From the NCBI GenBank assembly GCA_010093485.1, contig MU001502.1:1508057-1572056 (forward strand): 64,000 nt of DNA, given 5' to 3'. Position 1 is the stretch's first letter. Each line of letters begins with the position of its first letter. The position numbers and the translations under genes were made by a program. This DNA comes from Karstenula rhodostoma CBS 690.94 (lineage: Eukaryota > Ascomycota > Dothideomycetes > Pleosporales > Didymosphaeriaceae). This document shows positions 31,228-44,763 of this stretch, piece after piece. Below the pieces are notes generated by a model that worked only from the letters and a program-made list of their open reading frames with translations, did not search any database and had not been told where the DNA came from.

Positions 31228-34062
31228 TCACACGCCAAACCCCTCCCCTACAACCATCGCCACCATCCCCCCCTCTCCCGCACTCTGCAACCTCGCGCAC
31301 AAGCTCAAAAACACCACCGTCTCCGTCGCAGCGAGGTAGTTCAGCGTGTCGAGCAGAATCTTAAGGTGCCGCGCGAAGTTCTCCTCGTACTTGCCGAGCA
31401 TGTCGAACATCTTGTCGACGCGGTGGGGGTCGTAAACGTAAGGGCCTGAGCGGGAAGCGGAGGCGGAGGCGGAGGACGTATTTGCGGCGGCGGCGTTGGC
31501 GGAGGCGACGAGGTCCGGGTCGGAGGTGATGAGGTAGCGGGAGAGGGCGGGGGTGAAGGCGGCGAACATTTGGCAGGTGGATGTGATTTTGTTGTTGATC
31601 TGTTCTGGGGTTAGTTTGGGAGGGGTGACAGTACAGACGTGAAAGGAAAAGGGGGGGTGGGTGGGTGAGGGAAGGGGAATACGCACGCGTAGCAGCTTGC
31701 TGTTCGTCAGCATGCACTCCTTCAGACAGGTGGCGAGGAAGTCGACGTGGTCCTGCATGAGCTCGTCGACGGTGCGCTTGACGCCGGCGTCGCCGTCTGC
31801 GCGGGGCGCCTTGGCTTTTGCGTCGGGCGCGTCTTCCTGTGTAAGGCGGGACATGAGGGCGACCCAGTTTGGCTCGATGACCTCGGCGGTGCAGTAGTAG
31901 AGGAGCTGCTGGGTGAAGACGAGCATGCGCGCGCGGAGGGTCCAGGCTTTGCGTTTCCAGAGCTCGATGCGTGGGTTGCGGGAGCGGTGCTTCCAGGTTG
32001 CCGTCTTGCCTTGCTCGCCCCAGCAGTCTACGAGGCTGTTTTCGAGGTGGCGGAGGCTGAGGAGGTAGCGGAAAAGGAGTTGGTAGCGGGTTAGGGTCAC
32101 GCGGCTGACGACAAGGGAGAGCGGGAACGGCATCGCGTAGTCGAAGACGAGAGCGCCGTAGCCGGTCAGGTTGCTGTCGTCGGTTACGGAGGCTTTGTCC
32201 GTGGTGGCGGGCGTGTAGTTTGTGATTGAGCCTGCATTGGCGGCTTCTTGGTCTAGTCCCGTCACGGTGACAATCTTCATGAGCCAGTTGGTCAGCCCGG
32301 TCTCAATGATTTGCACCTTGATGTCTTCCTTGTAGGGATCTTCGGCGGCGACGGAGCCCGGTTGTCGGACGATGATATCAAGGAGTGACTGCAGCTTGCC
32401 GACATTAACGTTCTTCGCTGGTTTCTTAAGCTCCGAACCCCCCAGTTCAAGGAAGTACGAGAAGAAGTCTGACCGGTCGAGGAAGAAGTAGTGTTTAAGT
32501 GATCGTAACCGCGCAGGCAATTGGTGCGTCGTGAGGAGAAGTTCGAAAAGCGAGGAATTGGCGTAGGCGTATGCAGAGTTCACATTGTCCAGAACTCGGG
32601 CGTCATCGAAGCTCGTAGGCACATCTTGGACTTTTCCACTGATGTCGACGCCGCCGCACTCGCGGACAACGTTGAGGTACTTGCCGGCGAGCAGGACCTT
32701 GTCTTTGACACCTTCAAGCTGTGGCGGTACAAGGGCATCTCGCATCGTGTAACGCTTGTCCCAATACTCGTCCGTATAGTCTTGGTCCAGCCGTTCCCGC
32801 TTTATGCTCTTTGATTCTTTTATCATAAACTCCGCATGTGGATCTCGAATGCCGCCGTGGTGCAGCCATTCGTTCAGCATCGTCATGTATGGTTTACTTG
32901 CCTCACGTAGTAGTGTCGTGAGTAGCTCTCGTGCTGCGGGATCTCCTGACATTGAAGCGAGTCGTCGCGTTATGAGCCCCAGCACGCTGCCCCCCTTACA
33001 TATCTTTTTGGTTCCCAATTGAGCATTACCACCCTCTCGTACTGATTCCAATATTGCCTCAAAGTTCTCCGTGTCGTCTTCTGAGTCGGATTCTTTGTCG
33101 TCCACCAATATCCCATTCGCCTTCAGCAGCTCGATCCCCGTGGTATAGAGCTGGAACAGCATATGGCTCGTCTGCTTCGTATGCAGGTTCAGCACATGCA
33201 GAGTGAATGCTTGATTCGTCAACATTTGATGTTCCAGCTGTGCCATCAGCGTCAAGTAGTCCTTCAGCAGCCGCCTTATAGCCGCGCAAAGCGAGTGATT
33301 GACCGAGCCGTATTCCTCCCTGCTTAGCACCTCGACGCAAGTCTCCACCGCGATGTAATGCGTCGCCATTTTTAACATTGACTTTGTCAGGTCCCTCAAA
33401 CTTGGATCTAGTCCAGGCAGTATGCGGAATTGAGGTCCAACAAGACGTTCCTTCTCTTCGTGTGGGTTGTACGAATCGATGAATCGAATGTACTGTCCCT
33501 CAAACCCCATGAACACAAAGAGCAGATCCTCTATTATAGCGCTCTCCTGTTGATCAAGCGACAATTGCGCGAGCGGTGCAGGCTGCAACGATGCCGGCGC
33601 CGTCGAAGCAAGCGGAGGTATCGAAATGCGCGTCGCAAGCGGAGCGGTCGTATGCGGTATGAGAGACGCTCGAGGATCCCATGGCTTTTCCAGCTCCGAC
33701 TTTGTTCGCGCATGTTCTGCTGTCCGTGGGCGTTCCCTCTCTTCCCGCGCTGGTTTTTCTGTTCTCGTCCGCGCATTGACTCGGCTCTCCGACGTGTGCT
33801 TGAGTGGGCTCCTCGTCCGCCGCACTTCGGTATCTCTTTCTCTGACCTCGCGCCTTTCCACGCGCCGCTCACCCATTCCGGAACGTGACTGTTTGCGTGT
33901 CTGCGACGTCGAGGTGCGCCTCTCGTCTGGGTTCTCTACGCTTAGACTTCTGGAAGGCACGCGGGGCCTCTGTGTGGACGATGCATAGTTAGCGGGCCGT
34001 CGCTCAGCAGCAGCCAAATTCCTTGCGTTGGGATTGCGTGCGGACATGGATGCGACGGGCAT
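31228..34062 (-). CDS. Gamma-tubulin complex component GCP2 (Spc97/Alp4)
   Basis: Core subunit of the gamma-tubulin small complex that nucleates microtubules at the spindle pole body. The ORF is 944 codons. A 78-bp in-frame intron (31605-31682; donor GTATTC, acceptor CCCCAG) should be removed, leaving about 918 aa, which takes out an un-conserved Pro/His/Phe-rich stretch. The N-terminal ~150 residues are Arg/Ser-rich and likely disordered. The Grip1 region starts with EDLLFVFMGFEGQYI, a GCP2-type sequence, and continues through conserved FLDRSDFFSYFLELGG and the C-terminal Grip2 half (YDYAMPFPLSLVVSR-like, QLLFRYLLSLRHLE). Start at 34062 is the first Met of the open frame; a second Met follows five residues later. 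Next gene upstream, atp2, is divergent at 1.75 kb. GCP2 preferred over GCP3 on the Grip1 motif. Confidence 0.9.
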   Translation of the reverse strand: MPVASMSARNPNARNLAAAERRPANYASSTQRPRVPSRSLSVENPDERRTSTSQTRKQSRSGMGERRVERREVRERDTEVRRTRSPLKHTSESRVNARTRTEKPAREERERPRTAEHARTKSELEKPWDPRASLIPHTTAPLATRISIPPLASTAPASLQPAPLAQLSLDQQESAIIEDLLFVFMGFEGQYIRFIDSYNPHEEKERLVGPQFRILPGLDPSLRDLTKSMLKMATHYIAVETCVEVLSREEYGSVNHSLCAAIRRLLKDYLTLMAQLEHQMLTNQAFTLHVLNLHTKQTSHMLFQLYTTGIELLKANGILVDDKESDSEDDTENFEAILESVREGGNAQLGTKKICKGGSVLGLITRRLASMSGDPAARELLTTLLREASKPYMTMLNEWLHHGGIRDPHAEFMIKESKSIKRERLDQDYTDEYWDKRYTMRDALVPPQLEGVKDKVLLAGKYLNVVRECGGVDISGKVQDVPTSFDDARVLDNVNSAYAYANSSLFELLLTTHQLPARLRSLKHYFFLDRSDFFSYFLELGGSELKKPAKNVNVGKLQSLLDIIVRQPGSVAAEDPYKEDIKVQIIETGLTNWLMKIVTVTGLDQEAANAGSITNYTPATTDKASVTDDSNLTGYGALVFDYAMPFPLSLVVSRVTLTRYQLLFRYLLSLRHLENSLVDCWGEQGKTATWKHRSRNPRIELWKRKAWTLRARMLVFTQQLLYYCTAEVIEPNWVALMSRLTQEDAPDAKAKAPRADGDAGVKRTVDELMQDHVDFLATCLKECMLTNSKLLRVRIPLPSPTHPPFSFHVCTVTPPKLTPEQINNKITSTCQMFAAFTPALSRYLITSDPDLVASANAAAANTSSASASASRSGPYVYDPHRVDKMFDMLGKYEENFARHLKILLDTLNYLAATETVVFLSLCARLQSAGEGGMVAMVVGEGFGV

Positions 34063-35810
34063 GCGCTTGCGTCATGGGTGGTCGGTAATGTTTACTGGCG
34101 TGTTTATGCGCTCGCGGTGCTCTTGGGCTTCGGTGAACTTGACGTGTTTTCCCCGCGTTCAATGTTCGCGCGTTGGGCAGGGATCGCACGAGCCAACTGC
34201 AACTACGGATACGACTACAGACGTATATACGACAGCTGTGAGTGAGATGCCTCTGTTCTGTTTCTATTTTCCAATGGATCGAATTCGAGGAGTTAGTACA
34301 AGGCGTTGTCGTTGCTGATCTAGCGGTCATCGCGCCGTGTGGCAAGTACCATGGTTTTCTGATTGTTGACTCGAACTACAAAGTAGTGTCCCGTAAAGTG
34401 ATAGACAAACATAGACTGTCGTCCAAAAGTGATACAAGCGTTGTGAGTGGATAAACAAGGTTAGAAATGCGTGCTTGGTCGAAAGCGCATTTTGATTCGT
34501 AACCATCTCAAATCTCCAGCACAAGCAGTAGTTGAGGATACAAGGGGATCCTCTTCCAAGCGTTCCCCAAGTAGACCTAAGTCAGAATTGGCTTGGACAG
34601 GGTGCCAACATGTCGCGGAAATTTGACTCTTCGGAGCTTATATAGTAATAAAACGAACGATCAGAGCGAACGAAGTTTGCCGATAGGTTTCGCAGATTGA
34701 GTTGGAGTGGTGGTCCATCGCAGCTTACTTTATTACCGATCTGATCGGCGTACCGACCCTTCAATGGATTACTTCGGCAGTCCACCGAGTAAGCACGCGA
34801 GGAGTTAACAGTCAATTACTACGGTAGATGTAACCTAGTCGAAGGTTGGACTTGCTGCGTTTCAGCGCCTCATCATATCTTGCACTTCGGTCATGTCAAT
34901 TCGTGAGTCCTGCATTTTACTTCGCCTACCTCCTCAAATCTATGTCTCAGGGTTTGTAAACCGATTACAATGCTTGCAGCAGACCATATATTATTTAAGC
35001 TCCATTGTACTTGGTACAGTAGCAGATAGTTGCGAAGGTCTTGCTACAATACATGCATATGGGACACAACTATATAAGAAGGTTGACGCGGAATCATGCG
35101 TCTGTGTGAGCATCATTCCCAGCATAAAACAAATCGAATACTTCTAAAGCGGGAGCGGAGGAGCATGCAGGTACTTTTCGCGGCTTGATACGAGTTTGCA
35201 ACCTAGCGCACTAGAGTGTCTTCCCAGATTTAAATCTAAGTTCTATTATCCTGTTTAATGAAGTTTTTTGCGTGACAACATAAGTGGAGGCAACTAACTG
35301 AACTACTAGACTAATACTAGATGTATCCTATCATCCGGTGCGGTAAGGTTCCGTAACGTCCCGATAATTGAACAAAGCTGTTGTTCATGCAATTGAGTCA
35401 TGCATCCCTGGAATATATACTTCAGAGGCTATATTCCAATTAGAACCATACGAGATAGCATTGCACGAGTAACCAGACGTGCGGTGCGATGCAGTGTGAC
35501 CTCGGCTTGGAACCCTTCGTCCGGAAGTTTGAGCGGCAGGTCACATTGCCATCAGTTACGGCATCATATATGCAAGGATAGTAATCATATATTGCATCTG
35601 CGATGCATTGAATAACAGCGAAGTCTGTTTGCGACTGTGCTACTACGTGGTCCATGCGAGGTGTCGGGTTGTTGTCCTGGAGCTCAAAGCTGCCAACCTG
35701 ACACGGACTAGCGCAACTTCCGCGAAGGAGAACTTCGGCTCGCAGCTAAAAGCTCTCACCTCCTTCCATCACCACTCCACTCCCCAACCCATCCTCCCAC
35801 ATCTCACATC
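34063..35810. promoter_or_regulatory. Long divergent region between GCP2 and atp2
   Basis: 1.75 kb of AT-richer DNA without a supported gene. The last part must hold the atp2 promoter. A CCAAT box lies at 35436-35440, about 370 bp before the atp2 ATG; such boxes bind the HAP complex that drives respiratory genes, but at this distance the link is only suggestive. The bases just before the ATG are CT-rich, as in many strongly expressed fungal genes. Confidence 0.4.
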
Positions 35811-37709
<1,899 letters not shown>

Positions 37710-38930
37710 ACGCATTGTGGTTGTGGGAAAAAATGAGGGTGGACTATTGTGTCAAACGGGCTCGTCGGTGATGGCTCTCCTCAATCTGTACAAAATGTAT
37801 ACCATTGCGCAAAGGGGCGAACATCTAATTCCGACGAGTCTTTGGTGGAGCAATGGTCTTTCTGTGTAATCTTATCCATCATGCGAAGATCCTGGTTCTT
37901 CTGTCAATTTAGCTCAGTTCTGATTCATGTCTATGTCTTGTGCACTGTGATATGTCGTTAAACTGCATGGCTACTGTCGTGTAGTGAACTGCTCTGGTAC
38001 GTCTCGCCAGAAGCTTTGATACTTTGCGTCTACTGGAGATGGGAACTTCTTCCACCGATGTTGAACAGTCATGCTCATTTCGCGCGCGCAATACTTCTGC
38101 AGGTATGCACTGTATATCATGTCGCGGCAGTGTGTTACCCCACGGCATACGTAGCGCTATAAAGAGTGTCTGTATCAGATTGGCAATCTACCTCTTGCTC
38201 GCGCCTGGCCGTCATGGAATCATATGTCGCCGAGAAAAAGATTGCAACATGGAGCACAGGGCGCGTTGTCACAGTATTCCGCGTAGGCTACAAGTGGCAC
38301 ATCTGCGGACACGGTGTTTCCGGCGGGGACAGCACTGTGTCTTGGAAGCCGCCGACAGTCGCACAGTGCACAGAGGACAGTCACGCTGGACTTTTAGCGA
38401 AACATCAAGCCTTCGTCCTGCGCAGTCACAGCGTCTCAACGTGGGGGATCCGAATGACAGTGGTGGTGCTGCCGGTCGAGAGAACGACATAAACATCACA
38501 ACACACGTCGGCACAGGCTTGCGACATGCTTTAATCGTCACATGTTACACCGCAAGTGGCACAAAGGGTGATTCATGAGGGTATGTAGCGACGTTGGTAA
38601 GGAACAAGATATCATAGATAACCTCATCTGCTCCAGCTACGGCGCCCGGCGAGTCGCGCTCTAGGGCAGAATGCAGAGGAAGAAACGGAATGAATGCGCA
38701 CTGCTCTTGCGAACAGCACGCCCATCTTTCCCACAATAAACACGGCCCAGAATGAGTTGAAGAAGAGAAGGTCCTGGGCGCGCGGAAGGGTTTTTGTACC
38801 AGGCTAGAGCTGACCAATCGCGGCTTCCCTGATGTCGCTGAGCGCCAAGCCCTAAACTCCAGCGCCCTTGAACCTCATCATCGACGAGCTCGGCAAACAT
38901 ATCCCCATCGCCCATTGCTCTCGCCACACG
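37710..38930. promoter_or_regulatory. Intergenic, atp2 3' side and complex I gene promoter
   Basis: 1.2 kb with only overlapping low-content ORFs. A CCAAT box at 38815-38819 lies 112 bp before the start of the complex I gene, a usual distance for a HAP-complex site in fungal respiratory genes; binding is inferred, not shown. Confidence 0.4.
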
Positions 38931-41392
38931 ATGCTTCGGCAACAATTGATCCGCTCGCTGAAGCGACCTGCGGTGAAGGCAGGCTTCAATGGCTCAAGGA
39001 CCTTTACTGCCTCTGCCCGCCGGCCAGCAGAGGTGGAGATCACTGTCGGTAGGTGCTACCCGCCCGCGCCAGCGGCGCCACATGCTAACGAGCTCTGCAG
39101 ATGGAAAGAAGGTGTCAATTGAAGGTACTACCGCGCCTGTAGCTCATTGAAGCTTTTTTGCACGGTTCTAACCCCTCTCTAGCCGGATCGGCCCTCATCC
39201 AAGCATGCGAGAAAGCCGGCTCCACCGTCCCCCGATACTGCTACCACGAGAAGCTCATGATTGCCGGAAACTGTCGTATGTGTCTGGTCGAGGTGGAGCG
39301 GGCTCCTAAACCTGTGGCATCCTGTGCGTGGCCGGTGCAGCCAGGGATGGTTGTGAAGACGGATTCGCCGCTTGTCCACAAGGCGCGCGAGGGTGTCATG
39401 GAGTTCCTCCTTGCCAACCACCCGCTGGACTGCCCTATTTGCGACCAGGGAGGCGAATGCGATCTGCAGGACCAGTCTATGCGGTACGGCGCGGATCGCG
39501 GACGTTTCCACGAGATTGGTGGCAAGCGTGCCGTAGAAGACAAGAACCTCGGGCCTTTGGTCAAGGTGGGAATCGTGCGAGCCCTCAAGGGAACACAAAC
39601 TGACCGTGGCAGACCTCAATGAACAGGTGCATTCACTGCACCCGCTGCGTCCGGTTCTCCAACGATATAGCCGGCGCACCTGAGATGGGCTCTACTGGTC
39701 GTGGCAACGACCTGCAGATTGGTACTTACCTCGAGACCGCCCTTGACACCGAGCTGTCCGGAAACGTCATCGATCTTTGCCCTGTCGGTGCTCTGCTCTC
39801 AAAGCCGTACGCCTTCAAAGCTCGCCCCTGGGAGCTATACCACACGGAAACTGTAGATGTTCTTGACGGTCTGGGCTCGAACATTCGCGTCGATGCTCGC
39901 GGTATCCAGGTCATGCGCATTCTTCCCCGCTTGAATGACGATGTCAACGAGGAGTGGATCAACGACAAGACTCGTTTCGCATGCGATGCCCTCAGCACAC
40001 AGCGATTGGTCAATCCTCTTATCCGCGAAGGCGACCAATTCAAGCCCGCGTCTTGGGAACAAGCCCTTGTCGAGATTGGCGAGGCATACAAGAGGATAGC
40101 ACCCAAGGGCAACGAATTCAAGGCTGTCACAGGTCACCTGGTCGAGACTGAGACTCTTGTAGCGATGAAGGACCTGGCCAACAAGCTTGGCTCAGACAAC
40201 CTCGCTCTGGATCAACCAGGTGGTAGCGAGCCGGTCGCACATGGTGTTGACGTACGCTCCAACTACTCGTTCAACTCCAAAATCTACGGTGTTGAAGAGG
40301 CCGATGCCATCCTCCTCATTGGCACCAACCCTCGACACGAGGCCGCTGTTCTCAACGCTCGTATCAGGAAGCAGTGGCTGAGGTCTGATTTGGAGATCGG
40401 TCTCATTGGCGAGGACTTCGAAAGCACCTTTGAGTACCAGAACCTCGGCGCTTCTGCTACTGACCTTAAGAGTGCCTTCTCTGGAGAATTCGGCAAGAAG
40501 CTGCAGTCTGCTAAGAAGCCCATGATCATCGTCGGTAGTGCGGTCACGGAACACGCTGATGCCAAGTCAATATTTGAGCAGGTTGGCGGATTCATCGAGA
40601 AGAACAAGGCCACTTTCCAGACCCCCGAGTGGAACGGTTACAACATCCTCCAGCGAACTGCTTCCCGAACCGGTGCCTATGACGTTGGTTTCACTGTTCC
40701 GTCGCCCGAGGTTGCCAACACTACCCCCAAGTTTGTCTGGCTGTTGGGTGCGGATGAGATCAACGAGGCAGAGATTCCCAAGGATGCCTTTGTTGTCTAC
40801 CAGGGCCATCACGGTGACAAGGCTGCACAGCTTGCCGATGTTGTGCTCCCAGGCGGCGCATACACCGAGAAGTCTGTCACATACGTCAACACTGAAGGCC
40901 GAGTACAGATGAGCCGTGCTGCTGTCGGTCTGCCCGGTGCCTCCAGAGAAGACTGGAAGATCATCCGAGCTGCTTCAGAGTATCTCGGTGCTGAGCTACC
41001 ATACGACGATGTCGAGCAATTGAGGGACCGCATGGAGGAGATCTCCCCAGCTCTGCGAAAGTACGACGTTGTCGAGCCAGTATCACTGCCTGGCCTCAGC
41101 AAGGTCCAGCTTGTGGACCAGAACAAGGGAGCTCATGCGTCAGGCGAGCCGCTCAAGAAGGCGATTGAGAACTTTTACTTCACAGATTCGATTTCACGAA
41201 AGTAAGTCACAATCGTTACTTTCGACTGTCACATAGATGACGCTAACGAATTTCAGTTCACCAACAATGGCGCGCTGCTCAGCAGCGAAGGCACAGAAGA
41301 TCGCCAAGAACAACTTCATGGCTCCCGGATACCCTGATCCTCAGGTCGGATACGGACCGCAGACGTCGCAGGAGGGAGCGTTGGCCGCGTGA
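38931..41392 (+). CDS. nuo78: NADH:ubiquinone oxidoreductase 78-kDa (75-kDa type) subunit, NDUFS1 homologue
   Basis: Iron-sulfur subunit of the electron-input arm of respiratory complex I. Exons 38931-39048, 39101-39124 (24 nt), 39183-39565, 39613-41201 and 41257-41392 join to 749 aa. A basic mitochondrial presequence comes first, with the mature part starting near residue 33 ([15 protein letters not shown]). Cluster ligands are visible in order: 2Fe-2S motif with PRYCYHEKL and [10 protein letters not shown], the His/Cys 4Fe-4S site [18 protein letters not shown], and the CxxCxxC site [11 protein letters not shown], then the molybdopterin-like domain without a cofactor. Exon joins restore the family sequence at each point (VDGKK, LVKTSMNRC, SISRNSPTM). 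Follows atp2 in the same orientation. Convergent with EMC7 downstream. Confidence 0.96.
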
Positions 41393-42400
41393 AGGGCTTG
41401 TATCTTTTAGTAAAGTTAAGAAAGCGGAATTGTACATAGGCTCACGCGCGGGTTGATTTCCTTTTGTGAATTGCATGCAGGATGTAGAGTGTATGAGAAT
41501 ACCATTTATTCCAATTTTAGTGAGGCTGTTGTAGTTTTCTTGCTGTTTTGTTCCACGTGTATCTGTGGGAACCGAATGAAGTCTTCTTTACATCTTGGAG
41601 ATGTCCTACAAAGCAGCGAGTGGGGTATTGCGGATAGGCTTGGAGACAACATCCACCCTCATGGCAGGGTCTGGGAATGTTAGCATGATGTGCGCAGAGG
41701 GGAAGTACAGCGCCAGGTCACAAGTTTGAGGGCAGTGTGTTACCCCAAGGTAGGCGGTACACAGGCTGATTGCACGCAGGCTCTTATCTTGGTACGGTAG
41801 TAGGGTACAACTGGAGCTTACTTTGGGGGTTGTTAATGACCATGGCGTTGATCGGGGCGGAGTAGGTGAGTGTGAAGCTGGGTGGGTTAGCTGGGAAGTG
41901 GTGAGGAAGGGAGGAGGTGAGTTACAGGGTAGTTGCAAGTGCGGCCATGAGGTGGAAGTGCATGGTGTGACGAGTTGGGGGTTGATGGGGAGGTTTGGAG
42001 TGAAGGTTAGGGAGCGAGGAAGCGAGCGGGCGAAGATGGGAAGGTGGTGTGCGCTGAGATAAGTTATGCCTCGACATGATGAGCAAGATGATCTTGTTGA
42101 TATGCGGGGTTGACGTGTGTTGAGTTTTGCCTGTTGCTTTTACTGGTCACGCTGTGGCATTGGGGAGTAGATGTTGAATGGTGGGCATCTGATTGGCTGT
42201 ACATGGTGGAATAATCATGCTCTCCGTAGGTGCGTCTTTTTAATTGTTTTAGGGCGCACGTAATGCGAGCAAATGAGCCTGTTGTTGAATGTCCTCCTTA
42301 CAACAGCCGCTGCCGGTCTCGTCCACTACAGCTCTGCATGAAGTTCTTATAACGAAGACGCAAGGACCCCTATTTCATATTTACAAAACCACGACACCGG
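41393..42400. other. Convergent intergenic region
   Basis: 1 kb between the complex I gene and EMC7 stop codons. Contains G/A-rich stretches at about 41840-42050 that produce spurious ORFs. No gene seen. Confidence 0.5.
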
Positions 42401-43217
42401 TCAACCCCGCTTCCTTCCCTGGGATTGTGGTGCAGGACTCGGGTTGCGGGGAGGTGTGTCCGTCTTTCCAGCCATCCAAGAAGCGAGATCGAAGTTCTGA
42501 ATCTGCTGCGCGGTGTTGGTGTTACCGGAACCCATAACACCCTTCTTCTGCATCTCTTCGAACTCGGCCTTGGTCTCTGGGTCCACTGTAATACAGTCAG
42601 TCTCGTGAAACTCTGCAGGTGTTTGTGAGTACATACTGTTATCCATCAGGTACGGCATGCCGAAGACCATGATCAGTGTAAAAAGGCCCATCAAAATCAT
42701 AGGGTTCTTCAAGAATGATAGCGGGGAGACTAAGATAATTAGCACATGACTCCTTCACTTGCTTGGTGCTCTCACATCCAGCGCGCTCCTGGTAGTACTC
42801 CTTCGGCATCCTCGGCTGAACCTCGATCACCAGTCCGTTCCCGCCCTCGCCCCTACTTTCTCCCTTGTTGTCCCACTCATTCCCGAGGAACGTCTGCCAC
42901 GCGGCCACCTTCTCCCTCTTATCACCACTGCCCTCGATCGCCTCCTCAAGCGTTACGTCTATGCGCAGCGGCTCGAATGCATAGTCGCGACTATGAATAG
43001 TAGCGAGGTAGCTCCCCACAGATACGTTGTTAAAGTTGAACGAATTGGAGCGCGTTATGTAGGCATCTAGCGGGGCTCCCGACGACTGGAGCGTTGCGTG
43101 GGTGGTAGATGTGAGCGATGACGGGTTCACGAGGGGCGTGTTGGGGATGTGTAGGATGAAGCGGGCCGCCGAGGCAGCTGAGGCTAGAGGAGCCAGGGCA
43201 AATATCGAGGTTCGCAT
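42401..43217 (-). CDS. emc7: ER membrane protein complex subunit 7
   Basis: Subunit of the EMC, the ER insertase for tail-anchored and multi-pass membrane proteins. Exons 43217-42776, 42729-42637 and 42585-42401 (minus strand) join to 239 aa. A cleavable signal peptide (FALAPLASAASA) starts the protein. A lumenal beta-sandwich domain follows with PLRIDVTLEEA-like sequence (the family's beta-sandwich fold). One membrane helix is built across exons 1-2 (NPMILMGLFTLIMVFGMPYL), then a cytosolic tail with MDPETKAEFEEMQKK, typical of EMC7. Splicing at 42775/42730 and 42636/42586 restores PLSFLKNP and DNMDPET, so both introns are well supported. The tail ends Arg-Lys-Arg-Gly. Family call firm. Confidence 0.9.
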
Positions 43218-43971
43218 CGTGGAGTGGGTATGTGGTTGACGTACTGTACGCTATGCTGGGCTGCGGGCGCGGGTTGTAGATGATGCGCCTTCCTTCGGAG
43301 GCCGGCGGTTTGTTTATCCGCACTACTTCCTGAGGGGACGACCTGTGAACACCCACTTCTTAACATAGCCCTATCTATGCACCGCAAAATAATGCCTTGC
43401 AATTCGCAACATGTTCGTTCTTGTTATAACGGAGCGCGGATTGCGACGAGTATGCTCCAACCACTCACCACCCGCCCTACATATGAGTCAAGGTAAAGGC
43501 TAGGTACGCGTACTAGAACTGAATATCATGTCGTAACTCACTTTCATGATGTCTACGAGATTTCAACCTCATATTATGTACATTATTCACACAATAACGG
43601 AACATGTCACAAGAAGTCTATTCACAAATCACCCACCTTGACTCACACCCACCACCGGTTCTAGGCCTTGGACTCATTGCCCATGGATACGGGACCTGTT
43701 CCGATCCTATCATCGCCATAAATCGCCATACATTAGCATCATTCCGGATTTCCCACCTAAGTATCTCAGGTTTCCTGAGTCTTAGTGCTTTCCACATACC
43801 TTGGAAAGTTCAGTGCATATTAGTTGGACGATCCATACCATTGGAGCCCCTTTGGTGTGTTACCCCGTGCTATTCAACGCTGAAGTCAACTGTCCGAACT
43901 ACTAGGTACATAGAGGGAGTATAGAGATCGCATGACGGAGCCTTCCCTTCCCTCCGTATCTAAACATTGTT
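43218..43971. other. Intergenic upstream of EMC7
   Basis: About 750 bp carrying the EMC7 promoter. Several short ORFs, none recognisable. Confidence 0.45.
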
Positions 43972-44619
43972 TTACTTGTCACTGTCTCTAGAATGGTCAG
44001 GTTTTGATAACTCACAAGACATACACCAGGTCGACCATACGTCATATACACATATCAAGTTCAGACCTTGTTCTGGGGCTTCCCAATGAGGCACTCTCTG
44101 GATATGTTCAACACACGTCTTGGCCTGTGTTACTAAGGCACGCGCATTATACGCTACTCTCTCAGCTCGCCATCTTATTCCATCGTTACAAAGATAATGC
44201 TTGCCGATATTAGCTGTCCCCAAGCCCGTAGCGGACCATGCCATCTTCAACTCGTCTTCAATGGTGTGAGGATCAAAGCGATGCGCGTACTGTGCGCCCC
44301 GCGAGAACCCAATAATATACTGCAAACTCTTTAGTTTCAGTTGTATGTTCCTATGGAACGTCGCAATCGGTTCCCGGCCACGTGTTGCCTTATGGATGAG
44401 CCAAGTACGAGGATGCAACACGAGAACCGATGACCAGCACAATTCCATTCCACACCATCCTTTATCGGTTGCACTTGTCCAGTGGTGTGCAAACCATGCG
44501 TTTGGGGCCAGGAAATCTTTCAACACGTGAGGAAATATGGACGAATCTGGTTCGAAAAAGAGGTTGCACGCTGATTTGCCATGGGCGTTGGCATACTTCC
44601 ACGCGCTGGAGACCGTCAT
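43972..44619 (-). CDS. Hypothetical ORF, 215 aa (doubtful)
   Basis: Uninterrupted minus-strand ORF, longer than expected by chance in DNA of this composition. It is rich in Trp, His and Cys (for example AWFAHHWTSATDKGWCG). An in-frame TAG lies close upstream of its Met, so the N-terminus is fixed unless spliced. I recognise no domain, signal peptide or membrane helix. It is head-to-head with the aquaporin gene, 144 bp apart. It could be a lineage-specific gene, a relic of a longer gene, or chance. The EMC7 gene lies on the same strand downstream. Confidence 0.3.
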   Translation of the reverse strand: MTVSSAWKYANAHGKSACNLFFEPDSSIFPHVLKDFLAPNAWFAHHWTSATDKGWCGMELCWSSVLVLHPRTWLIHKATRGREPIATFHRNIQLKLKSLQYIIGFSRGAQYAHRFDPHTIEDELKMAWSATGLGTANIGKHYLCNDGIRWRAERVAYNARALVTQAKTCVEHIQRVPHWEAPEQGLNLICVYDVWSTWCMSCELSKPDHSRDSDK

Positions 44620-44763
44620 CGAGAACTACCATCGGTGATCGGGGAGAAAGAGATATAAGTCCGGGCACAACAGTAACGTTGGACAGCCAAATCCTCTCGT
44701 TCTTAAAGATCCCGAAGTTGTGCATCCAAAGCAGAAACTTTGCCAACCTGGAGCATCCTCGAA

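Noticed and set aside
38024..38578. 184-aa ORF between atp2 and the complex I gene.
   Set aside because: Arg/Cys/His-rich with no domain, and overlapped by other open frames; reads as random.
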